A stretch of 64,000 nucleotides of DNA from Candidatus Kuenenia stuttgartensis (GCA_945860915.1 CAMARR010000004.1:116934-180933), one strand, 5' to 3'; counted from the first letter of the stretch, positions 35,631 through 45,908 are shown. A program made the numbers and translations. The notes: generated by a model from the sequence alone, not told the origin.

Positions 35631-37310
35631 ATGCTTCGATTTACAATGGCGGTGGCGTTGGTTGCGAGTGCCTCGTTCACGCAGGGCTACGTCGATCGTC
35701 TGAGCCGAACGGCTAGTGACCTGCCTGCCAACGCAGATTCCACTGCCGCGGCCCTTTCAGGCGATGGAAGGGTTGCTGCGTTCGTCTCATCGGCAACCAA
35801 CTTGGTCCCGGGCGACACCAACGGTCGGCGTGATGTGTTCGTGCGCGTCCGAATGACCGGAGTCGTCGAGCGAGTGTCTATTTCGACTTCTGGGGTGCAG
35901 CAGGACCTCGATGCGGTGGGCGCGCCCGCCGTTTCGGGCGATGGTCGCTACGTGATCTTTAGTTCAGCGTCGAACCTGTTGGTTGCCAGCGACACCAATG
36001 GACAGGCCGACGTGTTCTTGCGAGATCGTCTCCTCGGCGCGACGGTCCGCGTTTCCGTGACTAACTCCAGCGGCGAGGCTGCTGGAGGCTCCGTAGTAGC
36101 CGGCATCTCGTCCGATGGGCGTCATGTGCTTTTTCAAAGCAACGCGAACAATCTTGCGACCGATGACACGAACGGAGTCGATGACCTTTTTCTCCGTGAC
36201 CGCTTGATGGGTACGACGACTCGAGTCTCGGTCGGAAGCGGGGGAGTTCAGTCGGATATGGCTGCCCAGTCCGGTGCGTTGTCAGCGAATGGACGATTCG
36301 TCGCTTGGCAGACGATGACAGCGCTTTTCGACCCAGGAGATCAAAACAGTGCTTTTGACGTATACGTTCGAGATCTTGAGACGGGAGTCACGACGCGCGC
36401 AAGTCAACCAGCGTTTGGCGGGACCTCGAACGGTCATTCCGTCCATCCTTCGGTCGCAAATGACGGAACCGTCGCATTCCGCACTGCAGCAACATCCCTT
36501 TTTACTGGTGACACCAACGGATTAGATGACATTGTTGTGGCATACCTAGGCGTTGCAGGGTGCACTCCTGTCAGTGTTGCATCCGACGATTCGCTGTCGA
36601 ATGGGCCCAATTCGAACCCGTCGATTTCCGCCGACGGCCTGTTTGTCGCGTTCGCTAGCGTGGCGGCAAATCTGTGCGATGGCGATACCAACGGCATTCC
36701 CGATGTCTTCGTTCGCGACCTTATGGCGCTTGAAACGTTGCGAGTCAGCGGAGATGTGGCAGGGGCGCTCCCTCAGGCGCCCACGGTTTGCACTGCGTAC
36801 TTCGGATGTTTGCCCCTGCAGCTAGCACCTAGGATTGCATCGGGTGGCGGGTCCGTAGCATTTGAGCACATCGCCCAGAACCTCACGCCGGTTTTTGATG
36901 TCGACTACATTCGCGACGTGTTCGCGGTCGATCTTTTCCCTCGCGTCCGACGCCTTCCTGGGCCGTCCGGCGTTGCATCCGTGGTGATTGAGGCCCCAGC
37001 TGACGTCGGTAGGGGATTCGTCGGCGGTCTCTCGTTGAGCTACCGTCCCGGAATCACGCTCGGCGCGCGCGTGATTCCACTCGGCGATGACGGGCTCCTC
37101 AGTTTGACTCTAGGTTCTGCTGACGTTCCATGGATCGGATTCTCGGGGGTTGTTCCGCCGACGGGCGTCGCCTTCGCTTCGTTCCCGGTGCCTAATGACC
37201 CATGGCTATCGGGAGTCAGCGTCTATTTTTCGTTCGCCACACTCGGTGCGGCGGACCCGTTTGGCGTTCATTCAATCGCCAACACGATGCCGGTGGCGCT
37301 CGGCATGTGA
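35631..37310 (+). CDS. Exported beta-propeller protein (WD40-like/PD40 repeats)
   Basis: A 559-residue protein with a signal peptide (MLRFTMAVALVASASFTQG). Residues ~25-420 hold about seven TolB-like PD40 repeats. Each repeat has an S-x-D/N-G-R-x-V-x-F/W strand and a DTNG(x2)DVFVRD motif, e.g. LSGDGRVAAFVSSATNL, VSGDGRYVIFSSASNL and ISADGLFVAFASVAANL. The acidic DTNG loops may bind calcium. The last ~110 residues are a different beta-rich domain. The protein is probably surface or periplasmic, and no enzyme motif is seen. The ATG at 35631 is chosen because it starts the signal peptide. Confidence 0.78.
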   Translation: MLRFTMAVALVASASFTQGYVDRLSRTASDLPANADSTAAALSGDGRVAAFVSSATNLVPGDTNGRRDVFVRVRMTGVVERVSISTSGVQQDLDAVGAPAVSGDGRYVIFSSASNLLVASDTNGQADVFLRDRLLGATVRVSVTNSSGEAAGGSVVAGISSDGRHVLFQSNANNLATDDTNGVDDLFLRDRLMGTTTRVSVGSGGVQSDMAAQSGALSANGRFVAWQTMTALFDPGDQNSAFDVYVRDLETGVTTRASQPAFGGTSNGHSVHPSVANDGTVAFRTAATSLFTGDTNGLDDIVVAYLGVAGCTPVSVASDDSLSNGPNSNPSISADGLFVAFASVAANLCDGDTNGIPDVFVRDLMALETLRVSGDVAGALPQAPTVCTAYFGCLPLQLAPRIASGGGSVAFEHIAQNLTPVFDVDYIRDVFAVDLFPRVRRLPGPSGVASVVIEAPADVGRGFVGGLSLSYRPGITLGARVIPLGDDGLLSLTLGSADVPWIGFSGVVPPTGVAFASFPVPNDPWLSGVSVYFSFATLGAADPFGVHSIANTMPVALGM

Positions 37311-37320
37311 CGACGGTCCC

Positions 37321-38757
37321 TCAGGGCGACACAACAAGTTCGCGCCACGCCGAAAATGCAGTCGGGAGTGGGCCCCGCTTCGCGGAGCCGTTGAAGACGG
37401 CAAGCGAAACGGAAAGTGGCTGCGATGCGTTTGGCGGCCCCGACATTTCGGTTCTGACCGCGATCACATGGCGCCACGTACCTTGCACATAGGTTGATGT
37501 TCCGGTCCGTGCAGCGGGGGCGACGGTCTTGCAGACCGCTTCTGGGTTTTCAAACCCGGAAGCTATGAACACGGGGTCTTCGACTCTCGGCATCGCGCCC
37601 GTGTAGGTGACGGCGCGGTCCAATACCGGCATCTGGCCTGCTACGGGAAGAACTGGGGGCTTTGAAACCGGAGTAACGCGCAGCGCAATTCCATCGGGAG
37701 CGGCATCGGACGTCTTCGACGGTACGTCGCGTGTTGCATCCGGAACGACGACTCGCATGACGATGTGCGTCGACGAGGCGAGTGGTTGGACGCCGATCAT
37801 CGAGACGGACCTGTCGAATGCGTTAAATGGGGCAAGGGGCAGCCAGGTGATGGGCACTTCGGCGAATCGCGGGTCATCAGGCGATGTTGGGAGTTCGCCC
37901 GTTAGGCGCGCGGCGGGCAAGCGTCCCCACACGGGATCGGCAATGGCCTGCGCTCCTTCTGGAATCAACGTCTTGACGTAATGAACCAGCGACCACAGAT
38001 CGTCGCCTCCGAGATTCGTCGCGGGCATCGGCGTACCCCCGATGCCTCGCCGAATTCGATTGGCCAAGTTGAAGGGAGTGGGGACCTGTCGGAGTACTCC
38101 GGTCGTCAGATCGGGTACCCGAACGCTCATTGTGGAGCCGCCGCGTTGAGCAACCTGAACCTCACCGCCGCGGGCGGCTTCGCCGTGGCACGTCACGCAG
38201 CCCGCTTCTCGCCATAGGATGAGGCCGCGAGACGCGGTGTCGACGGTGGCGGGCGGTTCCGGAGGTAGGTCCGAGGCAGGTGACGGGTTGCATTTGCCTG
38301 CTACGGCAGTTTCAAGTTCGGTGCCTGTGAGACCTGTCTGTTCGAGCGCTTCCCTTGCACCTCGCTCGCGAAATGCAGCAACGACATCGACTAAAGACCA
38401 ACAGGTCGCTTCGCCGAGCTGGGCAAACGGAAGCATGGAAGTACCGCCGATTCCCGCAGCTATCGTCTCATAGATGTCCTTGCCAGAGGCAACTCCGTTG
38501 TCCGTCGAGAAGAACTTCAGTTGAGTGCGTCGAAAATCGCGAGGCGCAGGAGTCAGGAATCGCGCGCCTTGTCCAAGCCCGTCGCCGTGCTCGCCATGGC
38601 AGGGCGCACATTGCTTAATGAACACGGGGTATCCCGGCAGTTTGTAAGGATCCGCCGAAGTGGGCGGGTGGGGCCTAGGTGTCGAAGCGCTGGACGTGGC
38701 GAGGACCGCGACCGTAATGCAGGCGAGCGAGTAGCGAAGCATGGCAAGATCGTACAT
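37321..38757 (-). CDS. Di-haem cytochrome c with ethylbenzene-dehydrogenase-like C-terminal domain
   Basis: A 478-residue exported protein. After a signal peptide (LRYSLACITVAVLATSSAS), two class I cytochrome c domains carry CAPCH (near residue 50) and CVTCH (near residue 188), with distal methionines likely in SMLPF and TPMPATNLGG. The C-terminal ~200 residues resemble the haem b-binding EB_dh domain of DMSO-reductase-family gamma subunits, ending GTWRHVIAVRTEM and VSLAVFNGSAKRG. It may be a periplasmic electron carrier for a molybdenum enzyme not in this window. The outer ATG is kept because AGGA precedes it by 5 bases. It is convergent with the propeller gene. Confidence 0.82.
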   Translation of the reverse strand: MYDLAMLRYSLACITVAVLATSSASTPRPHPPTSADPYKLPGYPVFIKQCAPCHGEHGDGLGQGARFLTPAPRDFRRTQLKFFSTDNGVASGKDIYETIAAGIGGTSMLPFAQLGEATCWSLVDVVAAFRERGAREALEQTGLTGTELETAVAGKCNPSPASDLPPEPPATVDTASRGLILWREAGCVTCHGEAARGGEVQVAQRGGSTMSVRVPDLTTGVLRQVPTPFNLANRIRRGIGGTPMPATNLGGDDLWSLVHYVKTLIPEGAQAIADPVWGRLPAARLTGELPTSPDDPRFAEVPITWLPLAPFNAFDRSVSMIGVQPLASSTHIVMRVVVPDATRDVPSKTSDAAPDGIALRVTPVSKPPVLPVAGQMPVLDRAVTYTGAMPRVEDPVFIASGFENPEAVCKTVAPAARTGTSTYVQGTWRHVIAVRTEMSGPPNASQPLSVSLAVFNGSAKRGPLPTAFSAWRELVVSP

Positions 38758-38801
38758 CAGGATCCTGCGCGTCTCTGTGGATCTCGCTACGATGTACCCT
38801 C

Positions 38802-40034
38802 ATGAAGCGAATCCTGGCCGTTTTCGCGATCACACGGATCCTCCTCCTCCTTGCGGTGGCGGCGCCCGATGTTGTGCCACCTTGCGAGCGATTCCGGGTC
38901 GCAATCGAGGGGCCACCCGGGGCTTTTGAAGACCAAGTGGTTCCGTGGTCCAAGTCCGCTACCGGCCAGCGGTACAACCTCACAGAATTTCGTCCGCTCG
39001 ACGCATTCACGCACATGGATGCCCGTTACTACCTATCGATTGCAGCGTTCTCGTATCGAACCAACGCTGATGGTTCTGTTCCCCGCGAAGCAGGTTTTTT
39101 CCCGCTCTATCCGCTGATCGTCCGCAGCGTGGCAGGAACGATCGAGATGGTGGTCGGGTGGGTTTCGCCTCCGACGCCCAGGTCAACCGAAGTGTGGCTC
39201 GTCGCCGCTTGGCTTGTCTCAAACGGCGCTCTGCTCCTTGCGGCATTGGCCCTGATGCGCTTTGCCGAGGGGATCGGGCAAGGTGATTGGGGATTGTTAG
39301 CTGCGACAGCGCTTCTGGTGTCACCGGTGAGTTTCTTCGGCTCAGCGATGCTGTCGGAGTCTCTTTTTCTGTTCCTATCCATCGAGTGCTTGCGGCGTGC
39401 CAATCGCCGCGAGTTCGTCTTTGCTGCATGTCTCGGTGGTGCTGCTGCCATGACTCGCGCGATCGGCGTGGCGCTCGTCGTGCCTCTGCTTGTTTCCTCG
39501 TTTGAGCGTCGTTCCGACCGTCGCGAGTCCATCGGAGATGCCTGTACCTTCTCGTTGGTTCCGACAGGGGCGGCGGTAATCCCAGCATGGCACGGCATCG
39601 CCCTTGGTGCTCCGTTTGCCTACGCCGAGGTGCAGAGCCTTTTCGGACACGGGAGGTTCCCGGAAATCGAAGGCTTCCTGACTTTGCTCAAACTATTCGG
39701 ACAGACCCCGCTCGACACCGCACGTAACGCGGTTCAACTTGCCGCCCTTGCCGCGGCAGCTCTCGGCCTCTGGATTACTTGGAGAGAGGCCCAGCGTGGC
39801 GCGCTTCCATGGTCGATTCCAGTTTGGGGTGCTTCATCGCTCGCTATCCCGCTTCTCTCGGGCCACATCATTTCGCTTCCAAGGTATGTGTTCGCGGTTT
39901 TCCCCGTTTGGATCGGACTGGGGATCCTCTTCTCGCGGCTTGCGGCCCGGGGATGGTGGTTCGCGGTGCCATCTATGGCGCTTCAGATCGTCGGACTCCT
40001 TATCTTCGCCAAGGCTTGGCCGATCCTGATCTGA
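38802..40034 (+). CDS. PIG-V-like mannosyltransferase family membrane protein
   Basis: A 410-residue polytopic membrane protein of the GT-C glycosyltransferase type. The N-terminal motif FTHMDARYYLSIAAFSY followed by AGFFPLYPLIVR matches the bacterial relatives of PIG-V (GPI mannosyltransferase 2), where the Asp in the HMDARY motif is the likely catalytic base. About nine hydrophobic segments follow, including LLAATALLVSPVSFFGSAMLSESLFLFLS. The donor is presumably a polyprenyl-linked sugar and the acceptor is unknown. It is divergent from the cytochrome gene, with a 44-base gap. Confidence 0.78.
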   Translation: MKRILAVFAITRILLLLAVAAPDVVPPCERFRVAIEGPPGAFEDQVVPWSKSATGQRYNLTEFRPLDAFTHMDARYYLSIAAFSYRTNADGSVPREAGFFPLYPLIVRSVAGTIEMVVGWVSPPTPRSTEVWLVAAWLVSNGALLLAALALMRFAEGIGQGDWGLLAATALLVSPVSFFGSAMLSESLFLFLSIECLRRANRREFVFAACLGGAAAMTRAIGVALVVPLLVSSFERRSDRRESIGDACTFSLVPTGAAVIPAWHGIALGAPFAYAEVQSLFGHGRFPEIEGFLTLLKLFGQTPLDTARNAVQLAALAAAALGLWITWREAQRGALPWSIPVWGASSLAIPLLSGHIISLPRYVFAVFPVWIGLGILFSRLAARGWWFAVPSMALQIVGLLIFAKAWPILI

Positions 40035-40082
40035 GGCCATGCGGTCGAGTGATCCGCTGCTACGATTTGGCGGGCTTAATCC

Positions 40083-40649
40083 ATGCCGACATTCGTTCTT
40101 CCATTTATGACCGCGATTGCCGTCGCCGGAGTGGTCTGGCTTTGGTTCCGAGTTCGGAGCCTCGTGGAGCGTTTGTCGGCGACCGAGGCGACTCTCGAAT
40201 CCGCAAACCGGCGGCTGACCGACGAGCGCACGCGGCTTGCAGGCCGAACGGCAGAACAGGTGCTGGAAGGCATGTCGTCACAGGGTCGAGGACTTTCGAC
40301 GGTTCAGGGAGACCTCGGGCGGTTGGAGGTCATTGTCGATGGCCTTGAGAAGCGCGTCGATGTCGTCGAGCGCGTTGCCCGCGAGGCGACGGACACGGCC
40401 ATTGCGGCACAGGAAGTTGCGACTGGAGTGCCGGCCGCGGTGGTCCCCGCAGAGGAAGTTCTTCGGAGGCATCTTGCGTCCATCGGGGTTTCGGAACTTC
40501 TGGTCGATGTTCGCGAAGAGCGTCCGGACAGGACCGTTTGCTTTATCGTGCGAGGCCTTCGTGGCCACGCGCTCTGGCACGGTAAGGTCATCATTCAAGG
40601 GCAGATGGTGTGCGAGGCCACGCCATTGCCCTCAAGACAGTTTCCCTAG
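40083..40649 (+). CDS. Hypothetical membrane-anchored coiled-coil protein
   Basis: A 188-residue unrecognised protein. An N-terminal membrane segment ([19 protein letters not shown]) is followed by a coiled coil to about residue 115, then a Val/Ala-rich linker and a small alpha/beta domain ending near the C-terminus. It starts 48 bases after the mannosyltransferase gene and ends 14 bases before asnS. No conserved motif is evident. Confidence 0.5.
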   Translation: MPTFVLPFMTAIAVAGVVWLWFRVRSLVERLSATEATLESANRRLTDERTRLAGRTAEQVLEGMSSQGRGLSTVQGDLGRLEVIVDGLEKRVDVVERVAREATDTAIAAQEVATGVPAAVVPAEEVLRRHLASIGVSELLVDVREERPDRTVCFIVRGLRGHALWHGKVIIQGQMVCEATPLPSRQFP

Positions 40650-40663
40650 TGGAATCGAATATC

Positions 40664-41962
40664 ATGATTCAAGTAGACGTCGCGCGACTCAAGGAGCACA
40701 TCGGACAAAAGGTCACCGTCAAGGGATGGCTTTATAACTGCCGCTCCAAGGGGAAAATCCACTTCCTTCAGGTTCGCGATGGATCGGGCACGGTTCAGGG
40801 CATCATCATCAAGGGCGTCTTGCCGGACGCCGAATTCGAACACGTCGGCAAGTTAGGGCAGGAGTCGTCGCTTGAAGTTGACGGCACCGTGCGCGAAGAC
40901 ACCCGTTCGCCGACTGGCGTGGAACTCGACGTGACTGCCGTCCGCCCCATTCAGGACGTCAAGGACTATCCCATTGCTCTTCAGGAACACGGGCCTGACT
41001 TCCTGCTGCAGAACCGCCACCTTTGGTTGCGAAGCCGCAAGCAACACGCAGTTATGCGTGTTCGCAGTCGCGTCGAGCTCGCTATTCGTCAGTTCTTTGA
41101 CAATCGTGGATTCACGCTAGTCGATGCCCCGATCTTCACTCCATCCGCATGTGAAGGAACGACGACTCTTTTCGAAGTGAAGTACTTTGACGAGGACAAG
41201 GCGTATCTCACGCAAAGCGGGCAGCTCTACATGGAAGCCGCTGCCATGGCCCTCGGCAAGGTGTATTGCTTCGGTCCCGTTTTCCGCGCGGAGAAGTCCA
41301 AGACTCGAAAGCACTTGACCGAGTTTTGGATGCTCGAGCCCGAGATCGCGTACGGGACTCTCGAGGACGTGATGGATCTTTCGGAGGCTTTGATCGTCCA
41401 CCTCTTCACTGAGGTACTAAACACCTGCAAGCAGGAGTTGGCGACTCTCGAACGAGATTTGACAAAATTAGAAGACGTCGCACGCGGCGGATTCCCGCGA
41501 ATTACGTACCACGAGGCGTCCAAACTCCTCGCGACCATGGATACGGGATTTGTTCACGGAAACGACTTTGGCGCTCCCGACGAGCAGGCTCTGGCGCAGC
41601 ACTTCGGACGTCCGGTGATGATTCACCGATGGCCCGCGGAGATCAAGGCGTTCTATATGAAGCGCGATCCTGCTGATCCGACGCTTGCGCTCGGCGTCGA
41701 CCTCATCGCCCCCGAGGGGTACGGCGAGGTCGTCGGTGGAGGTCAGCGCGCAGAAGACCTTCAGTTCTTGTTGGATCAAATCAAAGCGCACCAATTGCCT
41801 CAAGAGGCGTTTGAGTGGTACCTCGACCTGCGACGCTACGGAACCGTTCCCCATGCGGGATTCGGACTGGGACTCGAGCGCACGGTCGCGTGGATCACCG
41901 GACGCGAGCATGTTCGCGAGTGCATTCCGTTCCCGCGCATGCTGTATCGCATTTACCCCTAA
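40664..41962 (+). CDS. asnS: Asparaginyl-tRNA synthetase
   Basis: A 432-residue class IIb synthetase that charges tRNA-Asn with asparagine. The OB-fold anticodon-binding domain covers residues ~1-110 ([21 protein letters not shown]). In the catalytic domain, motif 2 is [21 protein letters not shown] and motif 3 is [15 protein letters not shown]. AsnRS-type residues, not AspRS ones, are seen in [10 protein letters not shown] and the short length. The ATG at 40664 is used because upstream in-frame starts overlap the preceding gene. It suggests direct Asn charging, without need of the Gln/Asp transamidation route for this tRNA. Confidence 0.93.
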   Translation: MIQVDVARLKEHIGQKVTVKGWLYNCRSKGKIHFLQVRDGSGTVQGIIIKGVLPDAEFEHVGKLGQESSLEVDGTVREDTRSPTGVELDVTAVRPIQDVKDYPIALQEHGPDFLLQNRHLWLRSRKQHAVMRVRSRVELAIRQFFDNRGFTLVDAPIFTPSACEGTTTLFEVKYFDEDKAYLTQSGQLYMEAAAMALGKVYCFGPVFRAEKSKTRKHLTEFWMLEPEIAYGTLEDVMDLSEALIVHLFTEVLNTCKQELATLERDLTKLEDVARGGFPRITYHEASKLLATMDTGFVHGNDFGAPDEQALAQHFGRPVMIHRWPAEIKAFYMKRDPADPTLALGVDLIAPEGYGEVVGGGQRAEDLQFLLDQIKAHQLPQEAFEWYLDLRRYGTVPHAGFGLGLERTVAWITGREHVRECIPFPRMLYRIYP

Positions 41963-41977
41963 GGTTGGAGGCGAAGC

Positions 41978-43027
41978 ATGGAACCTGACAATTGGACCGG
42001 CCTCCGCGGCAAGTCGGCCCGCAAATCGGGTATATCCGTCGTTGGCTTGGGGGCGGCGGGCGTCATCGTCGTCGTCGCGGGTCTCATGCTGTGGGCGGCA
42101 TTCAGGACACCCGGTGGGCCGCAAAAATCCTCTGAATCGTCCGACGCGCCTGCGATTGTTTCTTCGTTGCCGCCAACCGAGCCAACTCTTCGTCCCGAGG
42201 CACGTGTGATTCCTGAGGCTTCGGTCGCGCCTCCTACAGCGCCGATCACGGCACCACCCACCCCTCAATCTCCGGCAAGCCGCCCGCTTCTCGCCGATTT
42301 TGAGGCCAAGCTTGTCGAATTGCGACGAGATCCAGCAGCGGCGGACTCGCTTCGGAAGACGCTAGGGCGCGCGGTACTAGACGAGGGGTATCCGCTTTCG
42401 AATCGCCGAGGTTGGTTGGAAGAACTCGCTGGTCTCACAAAACGGCTGGTGTTTTCGGCTGCTCCGATGACCGGATCGGTGACGGTCCGCGTTCTCGCTG
42501 GGGATAACCTTACGAAGATAGCGGAGCGCGTTCGCAAGGATCACGGAGCCAACGTGACACCCGATTTCATTCGGATTGTCAATGATCTCCCACCGAATCT
42601 GATCCGAGTTGGAACCTCGGTCAAAGTGCCAGTCGAATCACTCGCGATTGTGATCGACAAGTCGGAATTTCGGATTTACCTCACGCTCGGTGGAGCCGTC
42701 ATTCGAGATTGGCCCATCGGAATCGGCAAGGACGAGCGGACACCAGAGGGGCTCTACAAGACGGGCAAGAAGTCGCGAGATCCGACTTGGACGGACCCGG
42801 AGAGCGGAAAGACTTACAAATTCGGCGAACCTGGACATCTCATAGGCACTCGGTGGATCGCGTTCGATGACGCCAAGGGGCGCACGGGATTCGGGATCCA
42901 CGGGACAATCGACCCGGACTCCATCGGTAAGGCCATGTCAGCAGGGTGTATCCGTATGTTGACCCCTGATATTGAGGCTTTGTTTGACCTAGTGCCGGCC
43001 GGGATTGAAATCACGATCCGCGCATGA
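41978..43027 (+). CDS. L,D-transpeptidase (YkuD) with LysM domain
   Basis: A 349-residue protein. A membrane anchor lies at residues ~22-44, then comes a Pro/Ala-rich linker. A LysM-like peptidoglycan-binding domain (~165-215, VRVLAGDNLTKIAERV) is followed by the YkuD catalytic domain. The catalytic motif reads GFGIHGTIDPDSIGKAMS then AGCIRM, with His and Cys (near residue 324). L,D-transpeptidases form 3-3 crosslinks or attach proteins to peptidoglycan. This indicates that the host makes peptidoglycan, in line with current evidence for planctomycetes. It lies 222 bases upstream of nuoA. Confidence 0.9.
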   Translation: MEPDNWTGLRGKSARKSGISVVGLGAAGVIVVVAGLMLWAAFRTPGGPQKSSESSDAPAIVSSLPPTEPTLRPEARVIPEASVAPPTAPITAPPTPQSPASRPLLADFEAKLVELRRDPAAADSLRKTLGRAVLDEGYPLSNRRGWLEELAGLTKRLVFSAAPMTGSVTVRVLAGDNLTKIAERVRKDHGANVTPDFIRIVNDLPPNLIRVGTSVKVPVESLAIVIDKSEFRIYLTLGGAVIRDWPIGIGKDERTPEGLYKTGKKSRDPTWTDPESGKTYKFGEPGHLIGTRWIAFDDAKGRTGFGIHGTIDPDSIGKAMSAGCIRMLTPDIEALFDLVPAGIEITIRA

Positions 43028-43249
43028 GAACGACGCTCGAAAGTTTCGCGTGTTGGGTGGAATCTCGGAGACCTGACTGCTAGATTTTCGGCGCACCGAA
43101 GTCGTGATCTGACAGAGCTTCACCCATTGTCAGGACAAGGGTTTGCGCACTTGATGGATGGCTTCGGGGTGGCGTGGGGTCGTCGGGCAGCGGGAGCGTG
43201 TCCCGCCCATGATTCCGCGGCGGGATACGGTTCAACCCGCGAGTCGAGC

Positions 43250-43696
43250 ATGCTCTACCAGTACGCAACGGTGCTGATCGGGCTCGTTTTTGGGGCGTTT
43301 TTCGTCGTCCTCAATATCAACATCGTCGGCCGCCTTTTGGCGCCGAGGGTGAGCGATCCCGAGAAGACTACAACATACGAGTGTGGCGAGCCGGCAGTCG
43401 GAAGCGCTTGGGTGCGTTTCGACATGCGCTTCTACACCATGGCACTTGTCTTCCTCATCTTCGAGGTCGAGACGGTGTTTCTGTTTCCTTGGGCCGCAGT
43501 CTTCAAGCGCCTTCGAGATATGGGCGGAGCTGATCACGGGGGGTTCGCACTCCTTGAAGTTCTGATTTTCATCCTGGTCCTTGGCGTTGGGTTTATCTAC
43601 GTCTGGGGTAAGGGTGATCTTGATTGGGTGAAATCCACATTGGCATCGAAGACCGACTCCGATGAGGCTGGCAGAAGCGCGGGCGTGAACCGCTAG
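43250..43696 (+). CDS. nuoA: NADH-quinone oxidoreductase subunit A
   Basis: A 148-residue complex I membrane subunit with three transmembrane segments. The conserved loop is YECGEPAVGSAWVRFDMRFYTMAL and FEVETVFLFPWA, where the Glu/Asp residues lie near the quinone and proton path. It opens the 11-gene nuo operon. The ATG at 43250 is preferred to an unconserved upstream extension from 43127. The C-terminal ~30 residues are a short acidic tail. The Shine-Dalgarno is weak. Confidence 0.93.
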   Translation: MLYQYATVLIGLVFGAFFVVLNINIVGRLLAPRVSDPEKTTTYECGEPAVGSAWVRFDMRFYTMALVFLIFEVETVFLFPWAAVFKRLRDMGGADHGGFALLEVLIFILVLGVGFIYVWGKGDLDWVKSTLASKTDSDEAGRSAGVNR

Positions 43697-43715
43697 TTAG
43701 CGGAAAAGGTAATCC

Positions 43716-44261
43716 ATGGCCGAGTCCATTCAGGAAATCAACCTCAACAACGATTCGCCGACCCGCGACAACATCCTGATCACGTCGGTCGACCAGTTGG
43801 TCAATTGGACACGCCGCTCGTCGGTTTGGCCCATGACCTTCGGGCTCGCCTGCTGTGCGATCGAGATGATGGCGACCGGCGCGTCGCACTACGACATTGA
43901 CCGATTCGGAAGCGGCCCGTTTCGCGCCACCCCTCGGCAGGCGGATTTGATGATCGTCGCCGGAACCGTGAGCCACAAAATGGCGCCGCGCGTCAAGCGC
44001 CTTTTCGATCAAATGCCCGAGCCGAAGTACGTGATGGCGATGGGAGCGTGCACGGTTTGTGGTGGGCCTTACATCAAGCACGGCTACCACGTCCTCAAGG
44101 GCGTGGATCGCTTGATTCCCGTCGACGTTTACGTCCCGGGCTGTCCTCCGCGCCCCGAGGCCCTTTTGGAGGGTCTGTTCCGCATTCAAGACAAGATGAA
44201 GCGCGAGCGCGTGCTCGACCGCGAGCGTATTGGCCTCCGTCCGAAACTCTTGGTGGAGTGA
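43716..44261 (+). CDS. nuoB: NADH-quinone oxidoreductase subunit B
   Basis: A 181-residue peripheral subunit that binds the terminal [4Fe-4S] cluster N2. Ligands are Cys46-Cys47 (LACCAIEM), a Cys in [10 protein letters not shown] and Cys142 (VPGCPPRPE). It passes electrons to quinone with NuoD. It starts 20 bases after nuoA and ends one base before nuoC. Confidence 0.96.
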   Translation: MAESIQEINLNNDSPTRDNILITSVDQLVNWTRRSSVWPMTFGLACCAIEMMATGASHYDIDRFGSGPFRATPRQADLMIVAGTVSHKMAPRVKRLFDQMPEPKYVMAMGACTVCGGPYIKHGYHVLKGVDRLIPVDVYVPGCPPRPEALLEGLFRIQDKMKRERVLDRERIGLRPKLLVE

Positions 44262-44262
44262 C

Positions 44263-44739
44263 ATGATGACTCCCGACAAGGTTCACGAGATCCTGAAGGC
44301 TAAACACGCACAAGCAGTGTCGGCTTTTGATCCCAATCCCAAACATCCATCGATCAAGATTGCTCCGGAGTTTTGGCGAGTTGTGGCGAAGACGCTACGG
44401 GATGATTGCGGCCTCGATTATCTCGTTTCGCTCACCGCCGTCGATCGGGCGGCGGAGCTTGAGGCGATCTACACTCTTGAAGTGATGGATGGCGCGCGCT
44501 GTCCGATTCACGTGCGTGTTCTTGTTCCGCGCGACAACCCGCTTATTGCAACTGTCGAGGACATTTGGCGCACGGCTGATTGGCATGAACGCGAAGCCTG
44601 GGATCTCATGGGAATCACATTCGTGGGCCATCACAATCTCGTTCGCATCCTGTGCGCCGAGGATTGGGAAGGGCACCCGCTTCGCAAGGACTACAAGTCG
44701 CCCGATACCTACCACGGCATTAAGAACAACGTGACCTGA
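44263..44739 (+). CDS. nuoC: NADH-quinone oxidoreductase subunit C
   Basis: A 158-residue 30-kDa-type subunit of the connecting module. The signature HEREAWDLMGITFVGHHNLVRIL and DWEGHPLRKDYKSP is present. nuoC and nuoD are separate genes here, unlike the nuoCD fusion of E. coli. Two adjacent ATG codons (44263, 44266) could start it; GGAG precedes the first by 5 bases. Confidence 0.94.
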   Translation: MMTPDKVHEILKAKHAQAVSAFDPNPKHPSIKIAPEFWRVVAKTLRDDCGLDYLVSLTAVDRAAELEAIYTLEVMDGARCPIHVRVLVPRDNPLIATVEDIWRTADWHEREAWDLMGITFVGHHNLVRILCAEDWEGHPLRKDYKSPDTYHGIKNNVT

Positions 44740-44750
44740 CGGGAACAGCG

Positions 44751-45908
44751 ATGAACGCACCTCACATTCCCAAGGCCTTCGCGGCCTCCGATGTCCGATC
44801 GGAGGAAATGCTCCTTAACATGGGGCCTCAACACCCGAGCACTCACGGGGTGTTCCGTGTCGTGATCCGAACCGACGGCGAAATCGTGATCGATTCCGAG
44901 TCGCACGTCGGGTACTTGCATCGCTGCTTCGAGAAGCACTGCGAGAGTGTCTCGTTTCTCCAGTCGGTCCTCTATACCGACCGCCTCGACTATCTGACGT
45001 CGATGGGAAACAACCTGGCGTTCTCCCTCGGAGTTGAGCGCCTTTTCACCGATTTAGTGATTCCCGAGCGCGCCGAGCACATTCGGGTCATTTGCGCCGA
45101 ATTGAACCGCATCGCATCGCATCTCCTCGCGATCGGGACGTACGGCATGGACATCGGGGCCATCACGCCGTTCCTCTATTGCTTCCGTGATCGCGAGAAG
45201 ATCCTTTCCATCTTCGAGTCCATCTGTGGTCAGCGACTCAATTACAACTATGTCCGACCAGGTGGAGTGGCCTACGACATCGACGATTCGATGATCGCGG
45301 CGATCAAGGACTTCTGCAAGTACTTCCGCCCCAAGGCGCAAGAATATGATGATCTTCTTTCCAACAATGACATCTTCGTGCGTCGCACCGCAAATGTAGG
45401 CGTTTTGTCGAAGGAACTTGCACTGAGCTACGGTGTTACAGGGCCATGTTTGCGTGGGTCTGGTGTCAAGCGCGACCTTCGCAGAGATCTTCCGTACTCC
45501 ATCTACAGTCGGTTCGACTTCGAGATTCCGGTTGGCACCGGCGAGCGCGGCACACTTGGTGATTGCTACGATCGATACATGGTTCGCGTCCGCGAAATGA
45601 TCGAAAGCCTGAGAATCGTCGAACAGGCCGTCAGTCAGATCCCGGACGGCCCATTCAAGACCGATCAGATCAAGGGCAAGCTCCGGCCTCCGAAGGGCGA
45701 GTCATTTATTCGCGTTGAGAACTCACGCGGAGAGCTCGGCTTCTACATCATCAGCGATGGCAAAGACGTCGCCTATCGTGTGAAGTGCCGCGCGCCTTCA
45801 TTCCACAACATCAGTCTCCTGACCGATATCTCTAGGGGGGCGATGATCGCGGACATGGTCGCGATTATCGGATCCCTCGACATCGTGATGGGAGAGGTAG
45901 ACCGCTGA
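44751..45908 (+). CDS. nuoD: NADH-quinone oxidoreductase subunit D
   Basis: A 385-residue 49-kDa-type subunit, related to [NiFe]-hydrogenase large subunits, which forms the quinone-binding site with NuoB. The start shows MGPQHPSTHGVFRVVI and HVGYLHRCFEK, and the C-terminus has the conserved APSFHNISLL and DIVMGEVDR. The length is normal. It begins 11 bases after nuoC. Confidence 0.96.
   Translation: MNAPHIPKAFAASDVRSEEMLLNMGPQHPSTHGVFRVVIRTDGEIVIDSESHVGYLHRCFEKHCESVSFLQSVLYTDRLDYLTSMGNNLAFSLGVERLFTDLVIPERAEHIRVICAELNRIASHLLAIGTYGMDIGAITPFLYCFRDREKILSIFESICGQRLNYNYVRPGGVAYDIDDSMIAAIKDFCKYFRPKAQEYDDLLSNNDIFVRRTANVGVLSKELALSYGVTGPCLRGSGVKRDLRRDLPYSIYSRFDFEIPVGTGERGTLGDCYDRYMVRVREMIESLRIVEQAVSQIPDGPFKTDQIKGKLRPPKGESFIRVENSRGELGFYIISDGKDVAYRVKCRAPSFHNISLLTDISRGAMIADMVAIIGSLDIVMGEVDR

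Noticed and set aside
43593..44279. Long open frame (228 codons) antisense to nuoA-nuoB
   Set aside because: It lies opposite two clear complex I genes with full motifs. Its length is explained by the codon bias of GC-rich DNA.
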